From positions 21,360,371 through 21,424,370 of the forward strand of contig NC_068976.1 of NCBI RefSeq assembly GCF_016808095.1: 64,000 nt of DNA. The letters are read 5' to 3'. The stretch comes from Vigna angularis. Taxonomy: Eukaryota; Streptophyta; Magnoliopsida; Fabales; Fabaceae. The translations under genes and the position numbers were made by a program. Positions 24,259-34,867 of this stretch are shown piece by piece. Numbering within the stretch: position 1 is the stretch's first letter; the number at the start of each line of letters is the position of its first letter. The notes beneath the pieces were generated by a model that was given only the letters and a program-made list of their open reading frames with translations, was not told the origin of the DNA and did no database searches.

Positions 24259-24861
24259 AATTCTTTCCTAATTTAAATATATATATATATATACACACGA
24301 AAAAATAAAGTAAAAGAAAACATTTTTTTATTCAGTAAACTTGAACATAAAAAAACAACTTCTTATAACTGGTAAACGTATGCTTAGAATTGGTCTAATC
24401 ATAATTCAAATTAATTACTAAGTTCTTCTAACTTGTGAACATTAAAAAAAATCACTTCTTATAACTTGTAAACCTAATTACTAACTTATTTAAATTAATT
24501 AAATAATTAACTTATTACTGATTGGTCTTACACTTTATCATAATATCTTGATCGGTATACATCAACATAACATAATACTTTTTAAAAAGAAACTAAAGAA
24601 TAAAATAAAACAACTTTAAAATTTCACCTAAACAAACATCACTGATGGAAGAACCTCTAAAGACATATTTCTTACAATATCATATCATTTTTTAAAAACT
24701 AGATCCTTACTTTGTTGATAAATAATTTCGAAAAGTTACCTCTTTTATATTTTTTTTATTTAATTATATTTTAAATAAAATACCTTTAAAAAATCGATAT
24801 TTTATTTTAGAGAGCCATCCTTTATGAAAAAGGTTGTCTTATAACTTTTAAATAATATATA
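23716..24861. other. Intergenic, no gene
   Basis: AT-rich sequence with a (TA)n run at 24216-24255. 24550-24690 is an inverted copy of 14640-14760 upstream of LTP4. Confidence 0.5.
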
Positions 24862-25535
24862 TCGCAAGAAAAATTGATATTACCGATGGTTAAAAATTCG
24901 TTGGTAACATTGTTTTTAGTAAATTTTTATTAGCAAATATTTTTTGTTGGTAGTTCCGTTAATAATTATCAATAAAAAAATCTGTCGGTAAATATCTCGA
25001 TCTAGTTCATCTTTTTTCTTTGTTCTCCTTCTTCTTTCGTTCTGTTTCTTCTTCTTTTTTTACAAATACAGAAGATTGAATACATTAAAGGTAATGATAA
25101 ATATGGCGACAGTCTTGATTTGTAGTTACAATGGAATGGAACAGAAGAAAAATATGAAATGAAAGATGGAGAAGTAGGAGAAGAAAAGTTCCCTCACGAA
25201 ATGAGGAAGAAATGTCACAGAGAGAGATACATAACGACATTGTCTTGCTTTTTTTATCGATGGTAAGTGAAATAAGCATTATCGATGAATTTTACAAACG
25301 AAATTTGTTTTCCATAAGTAAAAAGATATGCGGGAAATTGCCACTCTTTTTTACTTTTTCGTTTGTAAATGAAATCTATATTTTTATAGGTAACGATTCA
25401 ATCTTTTAAATTTATCAATGACAAAAATTTTAAAATTCGTCGATAAAATTCGTCAATAATACCAATTTACAGACAGACATATTTTCGTCGATAAAATTTT
25501 ATCGGTAATTTTAAGAATTTTTGTAATAAATTTGA
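24862..25535. mobile_element. CACTA-like non-autonomous element, inverted copy
   Basis: One end reads GCAAGAAAAATTGATATTACC, close to the CACTACAAGAAAAATT start of plant CACTA elements but with a degenerate first motif. The other end in reverse complement reads TTACAAAAATTCTTAAAATT. Dense ACCGATGG / GTCGGTAA / TCGTCGATAAAA subterminal motifs. It is the inverted counterpart of 6748-7566, at the same distance upstream of a related nsLTP, so the two descend from one duplication. Confidence 0.5.
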
Positions 25536-26214
25536 AATCTTGAAAATAAGACTTCTTGATATTATTTTTAGTTCAAAAGTTTAAAAGGTAATAAATTTAT
25601 TAATTTGATATTTTATACATTTAATTTTTCTTTAAGAAAATCATTTATATCATAAAATAATATTAAAGAAATCATCTATTAATTTTTTTTCTTTATATAT
25701 TTTATCCCGTTATTACTGTAAATTGATATCTAAATCTGGGAGAAGGGTTACATGGAATTTTACTTATCTAAAATTAGCCTTTTATATTATTTTTATTTTA
25801 TTTAATTTTAAACAAACCATCATTTATTAAAAGGGTTATCTAATATCTCTTAAGATAATATATTTTAACACATAATTTTTTTTTACATTCATTTTGACAC
25901 AATCTTTTTTAATTTTTACTCTCTTTTTTTAAAAGCTACAAAATTATTTTTTTATGATCATTTTATCTTTATTAGACGTGTTAAATGAATGTAAATATGT
26001 GTCATCCTATCATTACTTGTGAGTTTATGGAGTGGATGTATCCGAACCTATGAGTTAAGAGTTAAGATACTAACAATAAATTTGAAATCGAAAGTCACTT
26101 AGATTAAAAAGAGCTTGGTATTATTTTTAATTAAATTTTTTAGAAATTAATGAATTTATTAAATTATTGCTTTATATGTTTAATTAAGTAATTAACGTAG
26201 GTCACACACAATAG
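25536..26214. repeat. Inverted nsLTP upstream flank of pseudogene 6
   Basis: Reverse-complement match to the LTP2 upstream flank (AAGGGTTATCTAATATCTC, GAGTGGATGTATCCGAACCT, GAAATCGAAAGTCACTTAG). Confidence 0.6.
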
Positions 26215-26220
26215 TATAAA
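26215..26220 (+). promoter_or_regulatory. TATA box retained by pseudogene 6
   Basis: TATAAA, 80 bp upstream of the ATG and in the conserved context, so the broken copy may still be transcribed. Confidence 0.5.
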
Positions 26221-26294
26221 TGTAAGATCTTGGAGAGTGTTGCATCAATCAAAATCGAAATAAAAGCTAAGAGTGAAAGAAAAAGAGAGTGAAA

Positions 26295-26684
26295 ATGAAG
26301 CCAGTGAATGCTTTCAGTTGTGTGGAGGCAAAACTTTCATTGTTAGCATGCTTACCTTTTCTAACGAGCAGTCAAGATAGCCCTTCAAGTATTTGTTGTA
26401 ATGCAGTGAGCAATGTGAGAGCTTCAGCACCTACAAAACCTGAATTCGTGAGGCATGTCTATGTCTCACGGCAGCCGTTGGTGAATTTCCTAACCTTGAT
26501 AAAGATAGAGCCGTTCAACTTCCTAAACTATGTAACGTTGATGTCGGTTTTCCTCTCACCAAGGACATCGACTGTAACACGTAAGATTTCTTTTTTATTT
26601 ATATTTTTCTTAATTTATACATACTCATAGTTCTCATTGTTCTTTTATTTTTGTTCACAATTTTTTTTCAGGATCTCTCTTTGA
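26295..26684 (+). pseudogene. nsLTP pseudogene 6: signal peptide deleted, frameshifted
   Basis: Relic closest to LTP2-5. Compared with LTP5, 63 bp (21 codons) are missing between ATGAAG at the start and the internal ATGAAACCAGTGAATG, so the hydrophobic signal core is gone and the frame opens MKPVNAFSC. Later one base is lost (GAATTCGTGAGG versus GAACTTCGTGAGG in paralogues, near 26443), after which the frame leaves the nsLTP sequence before the CXC motif. The rest of the exon, the donor at 26581, the acceptor ending at 26671 and the exon 2 remnant (26672-26684) remain recognisable. Confidence 0.85.
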
Positions 26685-28159
26685 GCAAGAGTTTTGAGAT
26701 GAAATGAAACATTGAAAATGCTGGATTATGCTTGTAACTTCCTTTCCTTTTCATGAAAAAAGAATAAGATTGTTTTCTCAAGTTGTTCCAGAGAGGCATT
26801 TTTGTTGAAAGTAATGAATATTTAATAGATATATCTGTTCTTGATATCATACTCTTCATAGAATTATCTCTTGTCATTTAATTATGATGTATGGTTTCAA
26901 TGTTTGAGATTCACCTACTTAAACAAAACAATCAAAATTAAACTATTGAAATGAACTCTTCAAAATAACTAAGACCATTATGAATTTTAATTGTTTATTA
27001 TTATATTAAAAATTATTAAAATAAACAAAAATACAAAAATATGACAGATGATATCAAATCACGATAAAAAAATATATTTATGAAACTTAAAATATTTATT
27101 TTTCTCAAGAAAAATAAATTAGTAGATATACAATCGAAACAATTTTCAACAATAAATTAGTAGATATACAATCGAAAAAATTATCCAACAAAGGATTTTT
27201 ATCCTAATTTATATTGCTACATCACTCTCACTTTATATTGGATCAACTAAAATATTTTTATTTATCCATGCTATTAAGGTGATCATTATAAATAAGAAAA
27301 GAACACAAAAAATAGAAAAAAACAAAGAAAAGAATAAGTTAATGTGCAAAAAGAGGAATCATACAATAAATATACAAATATCAACATTTGTAATAAAGCA
27401 TATTAATCAATCCTAAAACATACAATTATTCATACTAAACTCGACCATCAATATACATGTATTGATATAAGACTCTGTCAAGTTATGCACTTGTGGTTGA
27501 CTCTAGTATTATATAGAATATTGTCATTAAATTTCACTGAACCCCATATAAAGTTAGTCTGTTAACATCTTTGGATAAGATAAAGTCCCTAAACAATAAC
27601 TTTCTACTCCTCTCATCACATACCTCACCCTCTTTTATATTAGATTAAATGATTATTAGAACGACATAATAACTTTTAATATAAAATTCATATATCAATA
27701 CATACATTACTTAAATTACATAAATCTTTTCCTAGAAATTTCTTGCATAATATTTAGCATACATATTTTCTACCACGATGTTATCAATCCACAATAAAAC
27801 AATAATATTTTCACTTTACTTCATCTTATCTTTTAATAATTTATTAACTATAAAAGTGAGAAGTTAAAATTCTTTTAAGAAAAACACAAATTCTAACGTC
27901 AAGTGCAAAAAAGAGATAGAAACAGAATGCGTTTTGTTTGAACATCTAGACCACCTTCCAAGAAAACGAAAAAAAAATCATTAAATATTCGCAACAAGAA
28001 CATTACATATAAAAAACCATTAGAAAATAAAAATTAAAAAAGATGAACAAAATGTAACTCATACTTCATCATATTATTCTGCGGACCATACTCCAAAAAA
28101 AAGGAAAAGAACAAAAAGTCATCAATAGTCATAAATAACGGTAACCTGATGTATGTGGC
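26685..28159. repeat. Inverted copy of the LTP1-LTP2 intergenic region
   Basis: 26685-27955 is, in reverse complement, related to about 3690-5500. It includes the LTR relic (27270-27650) and the block TGCGTTTTGTTTGAACATCTAG (27929-27950), whose complement lies near 3700-3725. No gene. Confidence 0.6.
27270..27650 (-). mobile_element. Ancient relic of LTR family A (inverted)
   Basis: Reverse complement of the relic at 4240-4570. Shared blocks are CTAATAATCATTTAATCT, GTATGTGATGAGAGGAGTAG, the ATACATGTATATTG stretch and AATGATCACC. The AATAACTTTCTACTCCTC side matches the decayed family A block. Boundaries approximate. Confidence 0.4.
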
Positions 28160-28167
28160 TATAAAAG
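28160..28167 (+). promoter_or_regulatory. TATA box of LTP7
   Basis: TATAAAAG, 87 bp upstream of the ATG at 28247. This promoter differs from the LTP1-5 type and matches the flank of pseudogene 9 (AATAACGGT, CAACATCTCC / AACATCTTCC). Confidence 0.6.
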
Positions 28168-28246
28168 CAACATCTCCCTGAGTGTTCCATTCATCGAAAA
28201 TCAAAACACAAGATTGAATCACTTAGATATAAAGCTGTGTGTCAAA

Positions 28247-28671
28247 ATGAAGACCGTCTTTGTATCATTCTTCACTCTGCTAATTGTGTTAGTCTTCACA
28301 GTTACTGGCACAAAGGCATCAAAAGGCTTAACCTGTGAGCAGGAGAAAACCTTAGTGAAGCCATGCTTAGAATATCTAACAAAGAAGACTGATGCCCCTT
28401 CAACTTCTTGCTGCGATGGGATGAAACAGATCATAATTTCATCACCTACAAAAGAAGAAAAACGTGCTGCATGTAAGTGCCTAAGGGAACAAGGCTCTCA
28501 GATTCCTAACCTAGACAAAGACAGAGCCAATAATCTTTGCAAAGAGTGCAAAATCATGTCCAATGACTTGGATTGCCAAAAGTAAGACTTCTTTTTTTAC
28601 TTATACAATTCATATTAATACCTTTCTCTCATTTGCTTTTCCTTTCTTTTCTTTTTTTCAGACTTGATTAA
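28247..28671 (+). CDS. Divergent nsLTP with nine cysteines, LTP7
   Basis: Exon 1 is 28247-28581, the intron 28582-28661 (GTAAG...CAG) and exon 2 28662-28671, giving 114 residues ending DCQKLD. Unspliced, the TAA in the donor gives 112 residues ending DCQK. Signal peptide about residues 1-24 (hydrophobic FFTLLIVLVFTVTG), mature region from about GLTC. The first six cysteines fit type I: C-X9-C-X14-CC-X19-CKC. The C-terminal part departs: an extra cysteine precedes the seventh (NNLCKEC), and only 8 rather than 13 residues separate the last pair (CKIMSNDLDC). About five residues of the lipid-cavity loop present in LTP1-5 (VGFPLTK) are therefore missing. Still nsLTP-like by gene structure; function uncertain. 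Confidence 0.82.
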
Positions 28672-28903
28672 GCTGTGGATTATGCTGGAAATTTTCTATT
28701 TCTGTAACAGAATAACATTGTTTCTTCAACTTCTGTCAACAAACATTTATGTTGAAATCAATGATTAATGAATATGCTTTATATATATATATTGTTCCTG
28801 TCTTCTATTCATTTCTTTCCATCTAATTATGATCAACTATTTGTGTTTAATGTTTGAGATTGATGAGCCTAATCCAAAATTAATCCAATGGAAATAACCT
28901 ATC

Positions 28904-28906
<3 letters not shown>

Positions 28907-28991
<85 letters not shown>
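28907..28991. repeat. (TA)n microsatellite, about 85 bp
   Basis: Uninterrupted TA dinucleotides downstream of LTP7. Confidence 0.95.
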
Positions 28992-28994
<3 letters not shown>

Positions 28995-29672
28995 ATAATA
29001 AAATAAATTTTAGAAGTATATGGTTCAAAATAGAGGATTAATAAAAAAACATATAATTCTATTAAGATTAATATAATGTAATCCTATAAAGATTAATAAA
29101 GAAGAGTTTAACGTCACTCCCACTTAAATTACTAATTGAAACTAAAAGTTATTAGTCAAATTTATCTTATTTTATGTTTTAAGTTATGATGACAAACATT
29201 TTAAAGGAAAGGTTTAATAGGTTCGGAGGTCCCTATATTTGCTGGTTTGTTTCAATTGGGTCCTCCAATTTTGAAAGTGATCAATTGAGTCCCTAATTTG
29301 GTCAATCTGATTCAATAATAGGATCGCCGTTAAATGGTGTTAACGATGTTAACTTTGTTATGAAGTGGCAAGCTGAGACATCCAGGTGGCATCCCTTTGA
29401 GCTGTATAGGTGGATTTATAACATTTTTATATTATTCACAAATAAAATAAAAGCTAAATGAATTTTCGTGGTTTAATTATAAATCATTAAACCAAACCAA
29501 AACAATGTTTCCTATTTTGGGGTCAGGTAGCTCGTGTCTTCAAAGTTGGGCAAATCTGCGAAATTGGGGAAATTAGAGAAATTAGGGCTCGTGGTTGTAT
29601 TTGAAGGTAAAATCCCTAAATTACTGCTGTGTGATAGGAGGTCGAGCTTGTGGTTGTTGTTGTTCGAAGACA

Positions 29673-30191
29673 ATGTCGAAGGAGCACTCTTGGTATTCAT
29701 CGAGTTGCAGTGCCAGGCAGAAGGCAAATGGTACGCCTTCACCGATCTGCTACTGTGGTCAAAGTTGTGTGGTGAGAACTGCCAAAACTACGAAGAATCG
29801 GGGCAAGCAATTTTGTGGATGCTCCAAGTATAAGGTATTTTAGATTCAACTGAACCTAATTAAGTTCTGGTACTATTTGTGAGAAGAAGGTGGTACTCCC
29901 TAATTAAGTTGAATGTTGTCTTTACAGAGTAGTGGTGAAGAAAGTGGTTGCAACTTCTTCAAATGGTGCAATGATATTGGTGGTGACGAAAGGGGAAGCT
30001 TGTTCAACACTGAAGGAAAGAAAGAAACACTGGTGAAGAGTGAAGACATGGATAGTACTAGGAAAATGATACTGAATTTACAAAAATCAGTTTTCATTGT
30101 TCAAAAGTGGATGAAGGTGGTGATGTTGTTGGTGTCTGTTTTATGTGTAATACAGATAGTTTTAGTTTCAATGTTGATGAGGAAAGGATGA
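29673..30191 (+). CDS. GRF-type zinc-finger protein with C-terminal membrane segment, carried by the MULE
   Basis: Exon 1 is 29673-29834, the intron 29835-29927 (GTATTTT...TTTACAG, phase 0) and exon 2 29928-30191, giving 141 residues. Residues 23-50 match the GRF zinc finger: CYCG at 26-29, then NRGKQFCGC at 42-50. Exon 2 opens with a C..FFKWC motif, typical of small plant GRF proteins, followed by an acidic/basic helix and a hydrophobic segment (about 118-136) near the C-terminus, so a tail-anchored topology is likely. The family's GRF motif is linked to nucleic-acid binding; the role of this short plant form is not known to me. It reads away from the left TIR, which would supply its promoter. 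The frame is intact although the neighbouring transposase is not. Confidence 0.75.
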
Positions 30192-30920
30192 TTTCTTGTA
30201 ACTTTGTTGTAGGTTTGGTCTGTTGTAATGAAATTAATGAAATGGAAGAGTTGTTATAAATTCAGTCTATATACTGTGTACACAATTACTGCTAAATTAT
30301 CTTTATAGAGTCCATATAATGCTGAATTATACAGTCCATATAAATTACTTTATAAATTACTGCTAAATTAGTGCTAAATTACTTTATAAATTATCTTTAT
30401 ACTGTGTACAAAATTACTACTAAATTACTGCTGAATGTATACAGTCCATATAATGCTAAATCATCTTTATAGAATAAGCAGTTTCAATTTATAGAATAAG
30501 CAGTTTCATTGTTATAATGCTAAATTACAACATTGTTATCCTGTTCAGACCACAGATAAATTGCTGAGATACTATTGGCTTCAGCTTCACATTTGATAAC
30601 TTTGAGTTATGAGCTGCTGACATTTTAAATTACACTCACTGTGGACATCCAATTTTAAAAAAACTTCTTAAAGAAGTAATCACTGCAAACACACGAAGCT
30701 AAAGACAAAACTTCTTAAATAACAAAAGCTTACAGCAAACTGATATGAATTATTCCATAAAAGCAAAGATAACATTCCATAAAAGCAAAGTTGACATTAC
30801 AGCAAATTGGTATTAATCAGAAAAGGTTCAACATCAGAATTTTTTACATCATTACAAGGTACCAAAAACGACTGCTGTAATTGTGCCAGTAAACATCAGA
30901 ATTGGTTGTAGCTTGCTTGC
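30192..30920. other. MULE interior between its two genes
   Basis: No gene. 30260-30540 contains irregular repeats of TGCTAAATTA, CTTTATA and CAGTCCATATAA, resembling locally amplified AT-rich filler. Confidence 0.5.
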
Positions 30921-31659
30921 TTAAGGCTGATTTGATGATGATATGTTTTCTTCATTTGTTGGGTTGCTTTGTTGTGTTTGGTCAGGGTTGACTTCAGCAT
31001 CTTGGGTTGATTTCTGGCAAGAAGTTCTGTTGTGACCCAGCTCCTTACAAATGCCACATCTTTTATGTATACCACCCTTTCTCATTCTTGTTTCGTCCCT
31101 GACTAACTCCCATTCCTACAACCTTCTTTTCTTCTTGGGCCTCCCTGGCAATATTCTCTTTTTTGGAGGGAGCACATCATTATATGGGGTAATTTCCCAC
31201 ATATTCTGACCATTAATTGGATACACAATGGAAGAGTACATTTCTTCGTATGTTGACTTCCTAAAGCAAACAGGGATGAAGTCATCTGCATCTAAATTCA
31301 GAAACTTCATAACAGCCAACGCATGACAACATGGAATGCCCGAGATAGCCCATTTCCTGCATGTGCATTCAACTTTGTCTATATCAACTATAAACTTGTC
31401 GCCAACTTGGGACACATGACGAACTTCAAACAGCTGCAGTGCTGACCAGCTGAAAAAACACAATTATCCTCATTGCAATCAACATTGGCATCCTCACCAC
31501 TGCCACTCCAACTACGAACATCAACATCATCTCTTTCAGACTCACCCACATCACATTCAACTTCAATTTCACCTCCTACAACATCATCTCTTTCACACTC
31601 ACCCACATCACATTCAACTTCAATTTGAACTTCTACAACATCATCTCTTTCGGACTCAC

Positions 31660-33406
31660 TGATAACGGTAAATTTTACCATTATCTTTGAACCAATTTTC
31701 GTACCAAATCTACCCTTTTGAAGCTTGAAACATGGTTAATCCTCTCTTTTTATCTAAGTTTGTGAATATGTCTAGCTTAAGCTTTATATTTAAGTTTTCA
31801 TCATTAATTCCTCAAATTTGTAGGCAAATTGTGTGTATTGGAGAAGTACTTGGGAACCAAGGAAAAGATTCAAAAGCAGGAGACTAAAGAAGTAAAGAAG
31901 GCATAACGCGCCCGGGCGCGACAGAGGGGCGCCCAGGCGCGAGTTGACAACTGAGGACGCTCGTCCAGCACTTAGGACGCTCGTCCAGCACTGAGGACGC
32001 TCGTCCAGCACGAGAGGACGCTCGTCCAGACGCTCATCCAGACTCTCAGAGGACGCTCGCCCACACGCACAGAACGCTCGCCAGAATAAGTGGACGCTCG
32101 TCCAAGAGTGGACGGACGAGCGGACGCTCGTCCTGCAGACATACAAGAGGACGCTCGTCCCAGCTAGCAGAGAGGACGCTCGTCCTGTGGACATACAAGA
32201 GGACGCTCGTCCAGAGGGAGAAAAGAAGACGCTCGGCCAGCGAGTGGACGCTCGCCCAGGAGAAGTGAACGCTCGTCCCGAAGAGGACGCGCATGGGACG
32301 CTTCGTCCAAGTCCAGAGAGTTTCACGCCCGGGCGTGAGAATGGGGCGCCCGGGCGCGACTTTTCACAAGCATTGAATCAATTTCCAGAGAGTTTCACGC
32401 CCGGGCGCGAGAAATGTGGCGCCCGGGCGCGACCTTTCGTAGGATTTGAATCACTTTCCAGAGAGTTTCACGCCCGGGCGCGAGAAATGGGGCGCCCGAG
32501 CGCGACCTCTGCTGACCTGTAACCCTAGTTCTATTTAAAGCATTCTGAACCTGAAGTTGGGTATCTTCTTGGCGGCTGAAGCTTGGAACACCATTTTCGG
32601 ACCTAAGGGAGCTGGTTTTGGGCAGTGGAAACTCTCCATCCTTCCTCCTTGGATCCCCATTCTTCCATTTTTCTCCATTGTAAGCTCAAGTTCTCCATGA
32701 CTATGGAGAACTAATTTCCATTTGTTGGGGAATGATGTAGTTACGAAACTTTCATGTAAATGCACTTGAGTTTAATGAATTTAAGCTTCTTTCAATTGAT
32801 TGTGAGTGTTTAATTTCCTTCTCTTAAAGCTTGTTGTGACTTGATCAACCATAACATGATTCTAAGATTTGCTTGATATTGGAAAGTATTGTGTGGATCT
32901 TGAACTGGAATTAACACCTAAGGGAGATTGTATCTAGGAATGGAGCTTGATGCTTTAGTTGTCTTAAACCTCTAATTGTAATGCAGATGAACTTTCTAGG
33001 TTACCAAGGAATTGGGACTGAAAGAAGTGAGTCTAGGCTTTTTCTACCAAGGAATTGGGTCTAAGTATAATAGGAAGGTTGACAAACGCAATTAATTGAT
33101 GAAGTAGTGATGTGCATTTGCATGATAGCGTAGTAATTACAATCATTCTCCAACATCTCATCCATATTGTTTCATTATCCATTAACCATTTTCAATCTTT
33201 TAGCCTCTAAGACGTTCATTTTATCACATATATTTGAATTGGAATTTTATTACACTTGAATCATATCAAAATGATGTATTCTTAGTCTAAGTTAGTTAAC
33301 TTTTTATACGGTTTTAAAGTATTACACGAGTCTCTTGGGAAACGATATCCGGTCTTACCGGTTTTATTACTTTGAACGATTTGGTACACTTGCCAAAGAG
33401 TTAACA
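31660..33406. mobile_element. Solo LTR (family B) with exact 5-bp TSD
   Basis: Begins TGATAACGGTAAATTTTACC and ends GCCAAAGAGTTAACA, bounded by CTCAC on both sides (31655-31659 and 33407-33411). Length 1747 bp, no internal coding region. The 3' part (GGGAAACGATATCCGGTCTT, TTGGTACACTTGCCAAAG) resembles the U5 end of legume gypsy-type LTRs (family recognition from memory, tentative). It lies inside the MULE transposase, so it is younger than the MULE. Confidence 0.85.
31905..32515. repeat. CpG-rich arrays GGACGCTCGTCC and CGCCCGGGCGCGA in the solo LTR
   Basis: 31955-32305 holds roughly 15 copies of GGACGCTCGTCC-like units, each an imperfect palindrome (GGACG...CGTCC). This is flanked and followed by four copies of a unit of about 75 bp built on GAGTTTCACGCCCGGGCGCGAG and GGCGCCCGGGCGCGAC (31905, 32316, 32390, 32460). 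It is extremely GC-rich compared with the AT-rich surroundings. Confidence 0.85.
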
Positions 33407-34864
33407 CTCACCCACATCACATTCAGCTTCAATTTCACCTTCTACAACATCATCTCTTTCGGACTCACCCACATCACATTCAGCTTCAATTTGACCTTCT
33501 ACAACATCATCTCCCTCAGCTTTTTCTTCTGAAACAGGAACTTCACACTCACCATCACCTACCTCCTGACACTCATCATGAACTTGTTCACACTGACCAT
33601 CATCACTATCATGCATCACAGGTTGAACTTCTTCTTCACCTATATTATGTGGAACATTTTCTAACAAGTGTACGATCTCAGGTTCACACACTGTGTGAAC
33701 AACAAATAAATGAACTTCTCCATTTAGCCTAGCTAAGTTCATCATGTGCATGGCTCCTCTATCATCAGACAAAGCCTCTAACCTATCATCTAACACAGAA
33801 ACCCCCCCCCTACACAATACCACAACTCCTTAAATCCATCATATCCAAGTCCTTTTACTACACTGACTATAATGAAGTAACTCCACACGTCTAGGTCAAA
33901 AGACAGAGTTGTACTTTCCCCCTCATACTTAAGTGGTCCATCGTTTATGAAGTGACCTCCATGGTGGAAAACAACTTCAAAATGATCCTCCATGTAATAC
34001 ACTATAACAGTATATATCCTATAAAATAATAAGACGACAACGACAACAAAAATTATATAAAATTAGAAGCAGGACAAGGAAACACAGGGACCAACTACAA
34101 CATAACTTAAACAAAATAAAAAGCACAAGAAACAAACATGGGGGACCACATTGCAACACCAATATAAAGCAAAACAACAATTACGGTCTACTACGACACT
34201 TCAAACATGGGGGACCACTTTCAACATAAATAACACACTACCACACCACTTCGAACATGGGGGACCACGACTGACCATGCATCATTGTCAAAATTATACA
34301 AAGAAGTAAACTTTTACTAACCTGGACACGTGCTACACCTCCAACAACCTTTGTGAAACTCTTTCACGTGATTCACCGCCAAAAATTACATGCTTCTACT
34401 CAAAACCACCGATAGATCACTACAATTTTATACAACGGAAGCTTATGTCTAAGTAATTTCTCACGCAAAAAGCGATGCTCCCCAAATGCCAGCACAATGC
34501 CATTTCCAGCAACGAACCCTAACTTCGCAGATTTTCCCAATTTCTCAGTCAGAAGCTACCCCAAAATAGGAAACATTGCTTAATATGATTAATAATTTAA
34601 TATGTTTAATAATTATATTTAACAATTATATTTTCATTTATTTAACACAGTTATGTTTAATAATCCATGAAGGATGTCACCTGGATGCCTCAGCTTACCA
34701 CTTCATAACAAAGTTAACATCGTTAACACCATTTAAAGGCGATCCTATTATTGAATCAGATTGACCAAATTAGGGACTCAATGATCACTTTCAAAATTGG
34801 AGGACCCAATTAAAACAAACCCACAAATATAGAGACCTCCGAACCTATTAAACCTAAAGGTTAT

Positions 34865-34867
<3 letters not shown>

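Larger units (their letters stand above)
30921..33993 (-). pseudogene. MULE transposase pseudogene, internally deleted and split by a solo LTR
   Basis: Reading on the minus strand from the ATG at 33993, MEDHFEVVFHHGG...KYEGES...WSYF opens a PB1-like N-terminal domain of plant MULE transposases. The frame shifts at a run of nine C (33802-33810) and continues (VLDDRLEALSDDRGAM), followed by an acidic repeat region (ECDVGESERDDVV). The solo LTR 31660-33406 interrupts that region. Beyond it the acidic repeats resume, then without any DDE catalytic core comes the SWIM zinc finger (CTCRKWAISGIPCCHALAV, about 31300-31360), a basic GRPKKKRR stretch, an in-frame TAG at 31116-31118, and a CCHC knuckle (CGICKELGHNRTSC) up to the stop at 30921. 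The missing core means it cannot be an active transposase. Confidence 0.8.
29211..34854. mobile_element. Mutator-like element (MULE) with GRF zinc-finger gene and transposase remnant
   Basis: Long inverted termini of more than 300 bp. Left starts GGTTTAATAGGTTCGGAGG, and the right end mirrors it, ending at 34854. The similarity continues inward through AATTGGGTCCTCCAATTTTG, the ACGATGTTAACTTTGTTATG block and the TTTCCTATTTTGGGGT block (29509-29524, complement near 34560-34575). The flanks TAAAGGAAA (29202-29210) and TAAAGGTTA (34855-34863) match in seven of nine bases, a worn 9-bp target duplication. Inside are a GRF-type zinc-finger gene (+), a decayed MULE transposase (-) and a later solo-LTR insertion. 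Without that LTR the element would be about 3.9 kb. Confidence 0.82.

Noticed and set aside
29534..29833. Plus-strand frame overlapping the GRF gene in another phase
   Set aside because: Lacks the zinc-finger motif and does not join exon 2; the frame with CYCG and FCGC continues correctly through the intron.
31790..32326. Long Ser/Arg-rich frames on the minus strand in the solo LTR
   Set aside because: Produced by the GGACGCTCGTCC array, which lacks stops in several frames; composition is repeat-driven.
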